This document shows positions 1 to 6,700 of a stretch of DNA of 11,427 nt, one piece after another. The DNA comes from Roseburia sp. (GTDB lineage: Bacteria; Bacillota; Clostridia; Lachnospirales; Lachnospiraceae), in NCBI GenBank assembly GCA_030844625.1, contig JAUUNJ010000052.1:1-11427 (forward strand), given 5' to 3'. A program made the translations under genes and the position numbers. Every line of letters starts with the position of its first letter. Position 1 is the stretch's first letter. A model generated the notes under the pieces. It ran no database searches. It was not told the origin of the DNA and saw only the letters and a list, made by a program, of their open reading frames with translations.

Positions 1-275
1 GAAGAAAACATAAGCCTGCCGAATTGTCCGGTGGGCAGCAGCAAAGAGTTGCAATTGCCAGGGCACTTGTTACAAGACCTACTTTGTTTCTGGCAGACGA
101 ACCTACAGGTAATCTGGATTCCGCAACCGGAAGGGAGATCATGTCATTGTTTCATAATCTTCATAAAAAAGGCAATACGATAGTGCTTATAACTCACGAT
201 AATCAGGTTGCAGATGAAGCAGAGCGAAAAATATTTATTAAAGATGGAATAGTGGAAGAGGTGGATAGATGTTAG
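1..275 (+). CDS. ABC transporter ATP-binding protein, 3' end only (MacB/LolD-type exporter ATPase)
   Basis: This is the C-terminal part of the nucleotide-binding subunit that hydrolyses ATP on the inner face of the membrane to drive the adjacent permease. The reading frame is open from base 3, so the gene begins outside the window and the TTG at 24 is an internal Leu codon, not a start. Visible in order are the ABC signature LSGGQ (bases 24-38) followed by [10 protein letters not shown], the Walker B segment [12 protein letters not shown] with the catalytic Glu right after the Asp at 96-98, and the switch histidine in LITHD at 195-197. The DEPTGNLD form is typical of the MacB/LolD/SalX exporter subfamily. 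Walker A lies upstream, off the window. The stop codon (273-275) overlaps the permease start by 7 bases, which indicates translational coupling. Subfamily identity is secure; the transported substrate is not visible. Confidence 0.95.
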   Translation, partial: RKHKPAELSGGQQQRVAIARALVTRPTLFLADEPTGNLDSATGREIMSLFHNLHKKGNTIVLITHDNQVADEAERKIFIKDGIVEEVDRC

Positions 276-1492
276 GTCAGACATGGAAAATGGCGTGGAG
301 TGCAGTATTTGCCAACAAAATGAGAACTTTTCTAACCATGCTGGGAATTATAATCGGTGTAGCAGCTCTTGTTATTCTTGTATCTATAGCAAATGGAGCG
401 ACGTTATCCGTATCAGATAGTATTTCTTCAATCGGTTCTAATTTTATTACGGTACAGATTTCAGATGACAAAGAAAATCCTTTGCGTCTTACGGAATTCT
501 ATGAACTTCTTGATCATGATGATATAGAGGCGTCGGCGCCTATAGGAAGAACAAGCGTTACAGGTAAAAATGGATATACCAGTGGAACAATGACTATTTA
601 TGGAACTACAGGTGCCTACTTTGAAATAATGGACATAGAACTGGCTGTAGGAAGATTGTTGAAAAAGACAGATGTGGATAACAGTTCTTATGTTATAGTT
701 ATTTCTGCCGATACAGCGGTTGAATTTTTTGGAAACACAAATGTAGAGGGGGAAACTATTTCTTTAGATGGAAGAAGCTTTAAAGTGATAGGAGTGCTTG
801 CAGAGGAGGACAGTACACAAAGTTCCGCAAGTGCCTCTGCAAACAGTTCGGATGAGGACAGCACAACAAATGTAGTGCTTGAAGGATATATCCCATATTC
901 TACATTAACAAGGATAGGGGATGGTAATGCATTGGATATTACGCAGTTCTATGTGTCATCATCAGATGATAATTCTATGGATAATGCAGAAGCGGCAGTG
1001 GAGCAGATTATGTTAAAAAGATTGAATAATGATGAAGATGCTTTCTCTATACAGAATCAGTCTGAAATTATGGAGGCGATGCAGGAAGTAAGTAATACAC
1101 TGTCATTGATGTTAGGAGGAATCGCGGCAATTTCTCTTCTGGTAGGTGGTATAGGTATTATGAACATTATGCTTGTGTCCGTTACCGAGAGAACTAGAGA
1201 AATAGGAATCAGAAAAGCAATTGGTGCAGGAAGAGGAACTATAATGATACAGTTCTTGCTGGAAGCTGTAATTGTCAGTCTGGCAGGCTGTATTCTGGGA
1301 ATCGGTTTTTCCTGGGCAGCATTGAGGATTATAGGCAGATTCATGGGAGATACGATGAACTTTCACATGGATATGACAGTTGTGTGGATTGCGGTTATTT
1401 TTTCGGCTGTTATCGGTGTAGTATTTGGTTTTTATCCGGCAAATAAGGCGGCAAAGAAGAAACCGATTGATGCATTGAGATATACAGGTTAA
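269..1492 (+). CDS. ABC transporter permease, MacB/FtsX family
   Basis: This 407-residue membrane subunit pairs with the upstream ATPase. It has the MacB topology: a short cytoplasmic N-terminus, one transmembrane helix (about residues 20-42), a large extracytoplasmic MacB_PCD-type domain (about 43-278), then three membrane helices (about 279-303, 327-357 and 368-390) forming the FtsX domain. Conserved signatures are [20 protein letters not shown], directly followed by the GIRKAIGA coupling segment (to residue 320), and the C-terminal [18 protein letters not shown] (388-405). The extracytoplasmic domain carries a Ser/Asp/Glu-rich low-complexity loop at about 180-200. The start at 269 follows GAGGTGG at 258-264 and overlaps the ATPase stop. 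In this family the usual third partner is a MacA/HlyD-like adaptor, which could lie upstream outside the window. MacB-type pumps act mechanically on peptides, lipoproteins or drugs; the cargo here is unknown. The adjacent two-component genes suggest inducible expression. Confidence 0.94.
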   Translation: MLGQTWKMAWSAVFANKMRTFLTMLGIIIGVAALVILVSIANGATLSVSDSISSIGSNFITVQISDDKENPLRLTEFYELLDHDDIEASAPIGRTSVTGKNGYTSGTMTIYGTTGAYFEIMDIELAVGRLLKKTDVDNSSYVIVISADTAVEFFGNTNVEGETISLDGRSFKVIGVLAEEDSTQSSASASANSSDEDSTTNVVLEGYIPYSTLTRIGDGNALDITQFYVSSSDDNSMDNAEAAVEQIMLKRLNNDEDAFSIQNQSEIMEAMQEVSNTLSLMLGGIAAISLLVGGIGIMNIMLVSVTERTREIGIRKAIGAGRGTIMIQFLLEAVIVSLAGCILGIGFSWAALRIIGRFMGDTMNFHMDMTVVWIAVIFSAVIGVVFGFYPANKAAKKKPIDALRYTG

Positions 1493-1535
1493 TCAGCCAT
1501 GGATTAGACATGAAGATTTTAGCGGATATCAGGCT

Positions 1536-1562
1536 GTGACAATGATTTATTTATGCTATAAT
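1536..1562 (+). promoter_or_regulatory. Putative sigma-A promoter with extended -10 for the two-component operon
   Basis: A perfect TATAAT (1557-1562) is preceded by TG one base upstream (1554-1555), giving the extended -10 form TGCTATAAT. A GTGACA hexamer (1536-1541, five of six consensus bases) lies 15 bases upstream, which is short spacing but tolerable with an extended -10. The element sits in the 104-base gap between the permease stop and the response-regulator start, 34 bases before the ATG. No convincing terminator follows the permease gene: only a 5-bp inverted repeat, TAATC/GATTA around 1490-1507, with no T-run. The two-component genes may therefore be transcribed both from here and by readthrough. 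Confidence 0.6.
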
Positions 1563-1596
1563 AGGATATATTAAGACAGCAGAAAGGAGAAAATTC

Positions 1597-2268
1597 ATGA
1601 GGCTTTTACTGGCAGAAGATGAAAAAGAACTTTCAAACGCGCTTGTGGCTATTTTAAAACATAATAATTATTCAGTGGATGCTGTTTACAATGGAGAGGA
1701 TGCACTGAATTTTCTGGAGACAGAGAATTATGACGGAGCAATTCTGGACATTATGATGCCCAAGATGGATGGAATTACAGTGCTTAAGAGAATTCGCCAA
1801 CAAGGGAATGATGTGCCCATATTAATTCTTACTGCAAAGTCAGATATTGATGACAGAGTATTGGGATTGGACAGCGGGGCGGATGATTATTTAAGTAAAC
1901 CTTTTGCAGCAAAAGAGTTACTGGCGAGAATCCGTTCTGTCACAAGAAGAAAAACAGAGGCTGTCAGTTCAATTTTAAAATTTGGAAACATATCGTTAAA
2001 CTGTGCCAATTTTGAATTATCTTCCCCCCAGGGGGCAATCAGGCTTCAAAATAAAGAATTTCAAATGTTGGAGATGCTGATAGCCAATCCAAAGCAATTG
2101 ATTTCTCCTGAGCGTTTTCTGGAAAAAATATGGGGATATGACAGTAATGCAGAAATTAACGTTGTGTGGGTATATATATCCTACCTAAGGAAGAAGTTGT
2201 CAGCACTGGAAGCCGATATACAGATTAAGGCGACCCGGAATCAGGGATATTCTCTGGAGGAATTATAA
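1597..2268 (+). CDS. OmpR/PhoB-family response regulator
   Basis: This is the DNA-binding output half of a two-component system; it is phosphorylated by the kinase encoded immediately downstream. The 223 residues contain an N-terminal receiver domain (about 1-115) with acidic-pocket residues E7 and D8, phospho-acceptor D51 (in LDIMMPKMDG), T79 and K101 (in LSKPF). A winged-helix Trans_Reg_C domain follows (about 126-221), with the recognition-helix region around AEINVVWVYISYLRKKL and the final wing hairpin TRNQGYSL. All receiver catalytic residues are intact, so the protein should be phosphorylation-competent. The start follows AAAGGAG at 1583-1589 with a 7-base spacer. Its stop shares one base with the kinase start (TAATG). 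The overall form resembles VncR/CutR-like regulators common in Clostridia. The likely target is the neighbouring exporter operon, but this is inferred only from gene order. Confidence 0.96.
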   Translation: MRLLLAEDEKELSNALVAILKHNNYSVDAVYNGEDALNFLETENYDGAILDIMMPKMDGITVLKRIRQQGNDVPILILTAKSDIDDRVLGLDSGADDYLSKPFAAKELLARIRSVTRRKTEAVSSILKFGNISLNCANFELSSPQGAIRLQNKEFQMLEMLIANPKQLISPERFLEKIWGYDSNAEINVVWVYISYLRKKLSALEADIQIKATRNQGYSLEEL

Positions 2269-3548
2269 TGATAAAGAATTTAAGAAAAAAATTTATTATT
2301 GTAGCCATGTGTTCCACTTTTGTGGTTCTGACAGCAATTATGGGAGTTGTAAATATTGCTAATTACAGCAAAATAATTCAGCGGGCTGACAGAATGACGG
2401 AATTATTGGCAGAGAATGATGGCAGTTTTGAAAAGAAAAATAATGAGGAGTTTAAAGAACCCGGCGAAGATAAAAAAGAAGATATATCAGATAATGATAG
2501 AAAAATCAGAGAAAAGCCGGAGGGATTCTCGCCGGAGACACCTTTTGCAACCAGATTTTTTACTGTGTCTCTGGACGAGGATGGAAACGTGATTTCTTCT
2601 GATATGGGAAAGATTGCCGCAATCAGTCAGGAAGATGGAGAAGCCTATGCAAAAGAGGTGTTTCAAAAGGATTCGGAAAAGGGATTCAAGGATGTATACA
2701 GATATAGAATTACAGAAATTGATGATGATATTATGATAATTTTTCTGGATTGCCGTCAGGACTTGGACAATTCCAGAGCCTTTGCGCTGACCAGTGTGGC
2801 TGTGTCGGTTTCAGGTCTTCTGGCTGTTTTTATTCTTGTAGTGATTTTTTCGAAAGTTGTTTTTCGTCCGGTAGAAGAAAGCTATGAAAAACAGAAACAG
2901 TTTATTACAGATGCCAGTCATGAGATAAAGACACCTTTGACCATTATAGATGCCAACACAGAGGTCCTGGAAATGGAAAGCGGTGAGAACCAGTGGACAA
3001 AAAGTACAAGAAATCAAATAAAACGTCTTTCGTCTTTAACACAGCAATTGGTAACTCTTTCCAAACTGGACGAAAAGGCAGACAGGATGGAAAGGTCAGA
3101 GTTTTCTTTATCAGATGTTGTGGCTGACAGTGTGGAACCCTTTGACGTTCTGGCCAGAACCAGAGAAAAGAATCTGAGCATAGATATCAATGAAAATATT
3201 AATTTTATAGGTAATCAAAAAGAAATCCGGCAACTGGTGGGAATTCTTATGGATAATGCTCTAAAATATTCCTCTGAAAAAGGAAACATACGCATATCCT
3301 TAAAAAAGAAAGGAAAGAAAATTTATCTGGAAGTATGGAACCAGACAGAGGATATTCCTCAGGGGAATATGGATATTTTATTTGAACGGTTTTACCGTAT
3401 GGATTCCTCAAGAAACTCAGAAACAGGAGGAACAGGTATCGGGTTATCTGTAGCTAAGGCAATTGCAGTATCTCATAGAGGCAGAATAACTGCTTACAGT
3501 GAAGATGGAAAGAGCATTAGAATTATGGTGGAATTTAAAATGATCTAG
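2268..3548 (+). CDS. Membrane sensor histidine kinase (HisKA/HATPase_c)
   Basis: This 426-residue sensor kinase is the partner of the upstream regulator. A short cytoplasmic N-terminus leads to transmembrane helix 1 (about 8-30), an extracytoplasmic sensor region (about 31-171) and transmembrane helix 2 (about 172-196). The HisKA domain follows, with the phospho-accepting H218 in DASHEIKTPL, and then an HATPase_c domain with N box N330 (MDNALKYS), F box LFERFYR (371-377) and G2 box GGTGIGL (387-393). The usual G1 Asp-x-Gly is replaced by VWNQTEDIP (356-364). The proximal sensor region (about 50-90) is strikingly charged (Glu, Lys, Asp) and predicted non-globular; a small folded segment, FFTVSLDEDGNVISSD, resembles the core of PAS/Cache-like sensor folds. 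No separate HAMP domain is evident between TM2 and HisKA. The ribosome site GGAGG (2256-2260) lies within the end of the regulator gene, and the ATG overlaps the regulator stop by one base, so the two are translationally coupled. The signal sensed is unknown. Confidence 0.95.
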   Translation: MIKNLRKKFIIVAMCSTFVVLTAIMGVVNIANYSKIIQRADRMTELLAENDGSFEKKNNEEFKEPGEDKKEDISDNDRKIREKPEGFSPETPFATRFFTVSLDEDGNVISSDMGKIAAISQEDGEAYAKEVFQKDSEKGFKDVYRYRITEIDDDIMIIFLDCRQDLDNSRAFALTSVAVSVSGLLAVFILVVIFSKVVFRPVEESYEKQKQFITDASHEIKTPLTIIDANTEVLEMESGENQWTKSTRNQIKRLSSLTQQLVTLSKLDEKADRMERSEFSLSDVVADSVEPFDVLARTREKNLSIDINENINFIGNQKEIRQLVGILMDNALKYSSEKGNIRISLKKKGKKIYLEVWNQTEDIPQGNMDILFERFYRMDSSRNSETGGTGIGLSVAKAIAVSHRGRITAYSEDGKSIRIMVEFKMI

Positions 3549-3609
3549 AGGTTGGCAGGGAAATTAAATAATGAAAAATGATAAAAGGCTGTTGCATTAA
3601 GTGATATGT

Positions 3610-3655
3610 ACCCTCTTTACTGGACAACAAAAGTCCAGTAAGGAGGGTTATTTTT
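3610..3655 (+). terminator. Intrinsic terminator after the two-component operon
   Basis: A 16-bp stem (3610-3625 pairing with 3633-3648, one T-G wobble, otherwise complementary) encloses the 7-base loop AACAAAA and is followed by TATTTTTATTCTTT. The GC-rich ACTGGAC/GTCCAGT section lies next to the loop and the ACCCTC/GAGGGT section lies at the base. It begins about 60 bases after the kinase stop codon and separates that operon from the surface-protein gene. The stem also resembles insertion-sequence ends (see findings). Confidence 0.9.
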
Positions 3656-3660
3656 ATTCT

Positions 3661-3687
3661 TTCACATTTTACTGATTGTGGTACAAT
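3661..3687 (+). promoter_or_regulatory. Putative sigma-A promoter with extended -10 for the surface-protein gene
   Basis: TTCACA (3661-3666, five of six bases of TTGACA) lies 15 bases before TACAAT (3682-3687), which carries an extended -10 TG at 3679-3680. It begins just past the T-run of the preceding terminator and 38 bases separate the -10 from the ATG, leaving a short leader with a strong ribosome site, AGGGAGG at 3712-3718, six bases before the start. No operator-like inverted repeat is apparent in the leader. Confidence 0.55.
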
Positions 3688-3724
3688 AAAGTGGAAAAAT
3701 TATTAAACTATAGGGAGGAAACAA

Positions 3725-6700
3725 ATGAACAAAAGATTAATATCAGTTGTAATGTCAGTCTGCATTTCTGTGGCATCCGTAATGAGTGCGGATGTGACGA
3801 TGTATGCTGCAGAGAACACAACGAATACTTTGGAAAGTAACAGTACTACAAAATCAGCAGTATCTGATTTTGTAATAGAAAACGGAGTTCTGACCGGATA
3901 CAATGGGACGGGAGGAAATGTTGTAATACCGGATACAGTTACTGAAATTTTAAATGATGCGTTTTATGGAAATGATGATATCATAAGTGTTACAATACCG
4001 GATACGGTCAAAAAAATAGAGAGAGAGTCATTTCGTTTTTGCGAAAATCTGGAATCTGTATCATTGCCGGCAAATTTGCAATCCATAGAAATAGGTACTT
4101 TTGAAGCTTGCAATCGTTTGAAAAAAATCAATTTGCCGGACACCATAAAAAGTATTGGGGCTTATGCTTTTGATTATTGTAATGAACTTCAGAATATCGT
4201 AGTGCCAAAGAGCGTTACTACCATTGGAGAGTATGCATTTAGTAACATATGGAATCTGGAAAGCGTTGTAATACCGAATACGGTTACAAGTATTGGTACG
4301 GGTGCATTTTCAACAGAAAATATGAAGATTGTAGGTGCAAAGGGTTCAGAAGCAGAAGTATATGCAAACAAAAATTCAATTGGGTTTGTGGAATCAGGGG
4401 AAAATGCTCAAATTATTATGCAAACCTCCGGAACAGGAAGCCTTTCCGTGAAAAAGGATGGAAAAGAAGTGACCACGGGGACAACATTAAAGAGTGGAGA
4501 CTGCATTACAATAACCACTTCTCATAATATGGCAGGTCAGATTGTTACGGCAAATGGGGCAGATATAACCAGTGCGGTCATAAAACCAAATAGCTGGGGA
4601 AATCAAATTGGCTATGTTGAAAGTGAGTCGGCTTTAAAGGAAAGAAAATATATTGTTCTGGGAGATACAACAATAAGTGCACAGTTTTTAAATTTGGGCA
4701 CAGTAAATCAGGTATTGAATGCTGAAGATAGTAATATCAGTTTTAACGTTTCAGGCGAACAGACATTTAAATCAAATATATTTATGGGGCGTACAGTTAT
4801 GGAGCTGAATAATCACTCTAAGGGAACAGCAACCATAACTGCCAGTGTACAGGGACCGGGTTATGTTTCTTTTGATTATCTCTGTGAAGTTTATGATAAA
4901 GATGATTTTCGATTTCTTATAGACAATAAAGTAATGGACTCTTATGTACATGATAATTGTTGGAAAACAGCAACATATCAACTATCATCAGGAAAGCATA
5001 CAATTACATGGCAATATCAGGGAACAGATGACACTGACAGAGCGTATCTGGATAATGTTAGAGTTTATACAGATAACTCTCTCATACCTGTTAATGATAT
5101 GACAATTAATGATGATTCGGTTGACCTGAAAATAAATGAGGCAAAGAAGCTGGATGTCACATTACTTCCAAAGGAAGCAGAGGGAAAGAAAATCACCTGG
5201 ACAAGTTCCGATGAAAAAGTGGCAGTTGTAACGAATGGCACTGTTACAGGCGTGGGAAAGGGTAAGGCTGTAATTACAGCAGAGATTGAGGGACTTAAAG
5301 ATAAATGTACGGTCTATGTTACCAATTATAAAATGAATGGTGATTTTGAATTGCAGGGAAATACTATTACTGCATATTATGGAGATGCATCCAAGGTGAT
5401 ATTGCCGCAGGAAGCAGGGCAGATTGGAAATAATGCCTTTAAAGATCATACAGAAATTAGAGAAATAGATTTTGGAAGTACATTAAATGAAATTGGTGCC
5501 TATGCATTTTATGGTTGTACGGGAATCAGCGAAGTGGTGATACCGGACAATGTAACCGAAATTGGCAGAAATGCTTTCGCATATTGTGACAGTCTGGAAA
5601 ATATTGTAATTGGCAAAGGTGTTACGAAAATACCGCATTTTGCCTTCTTTAAGGATACAAATCTTAAGACAGTTGCAATTCCTGCAACTGTTACGGAAAT
5701 TGATAATGATGCATTTTCAAAGTCGGACAATGTGGTCATTTATTGTGAAAAGGATTCAGCAGCCTATAATTATGCAATTAAGAGAGGATTACATTACTGT
5801 CTTGTAGATGGAGAAATTCTGGGAGAAAGTTTTGATTCATCTCCTTATGAAGTTATTGATAAGGAAGAAGCAATTGCACAGGACTTTCAGAACGTTCTTG
5901 GAACAGAAATATTGGTAGATGCTGATACGGAATACACCTATTATCTGTCAGGTACAAAACTTTATCGTCAGGATATTGCGAGAAATATTTTTGATGCCAC
6001 TTATATATATGATATGAAATCAGTTCCTAGTTCTATTTATGTAAAAGATTCTGTTATTTATTATGCAACAGCCCAGAATTCACAAACATTGATAACGGGA
6101 TATGATGTATTTAAGAGTAAGGAGACATTTTCTATGTCTTTTCCGATTAATATATATAGTGCCCAGTTTGTCGTTGATGGAGAACAGAACTTCTACTTTG
6201 TAAAAAATAGTAAGGATATATATGTATACGATAAAAACGCAGAAGAACTGGACAAAAAGATACTTTCTAACTCAGCGTTCGCATCGGGGATGAATGAAAT
6301 TACATTGAATTATATCAGTAAAAATAATAATGTGTTGTTTGCTAATTTTTATAGTTGGGGAAGAGAGCTTTACTATAGTGAGGAATATAGTTTTGACAGT
6401 CTCAGCAGTTCAATGAATTTTTCCTATAGTACGAAATATTACGAGGGATATCGGATTGTTCGAAACGGAAATTTTATTGACGACAAATATTGGATTAAAA
6501 ATCCTGACAGGGCAAATTCTGCAAAATGGAGATTTTTTGATCAAGAAAAATATGCAGTAAACCAGTATGGTGAAATCGCAGAATTTGACTGGAATTCTAA
6601 AAAAGAGGAAAAATTTGATTACGAAATTCTTTTTAGAATTGAAAAAAATAATGATTATAGTGTCAATGCATCAACATCTCTGGGTGATAATCTGTATGTA

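Noticed and set aside
24..26. TTG as a possible start for a short ATPase protein.
   Set aside because: The frame is open upstream to base 3 and reads KHKPAE before LSGGQ, the normal interior context of an ABC ATPase, so the gene is cut by the window edge.
1057..1366. Two overlapping - strand frames opposite the permease membrane helices.
   Set aside because: The permease frame carries the conserved FtsX signature here, and neither antisense frame has recognisable motifs or a ribosome site.
1490..1520. A possible terminator after the permease gene.
   Set aside because: Only a 5-bp TAATC/GATTA stem is present, with no adjacent T-run, too weak to call.
3571..3600. A ten-codon reading frame (ATG to TAA) between the kinase gene and the terminator.
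   Set aside because: It is too short, has no convincing ribosome site at proper spacing, and lies in what looks like terminator or IS-remnant sequence.
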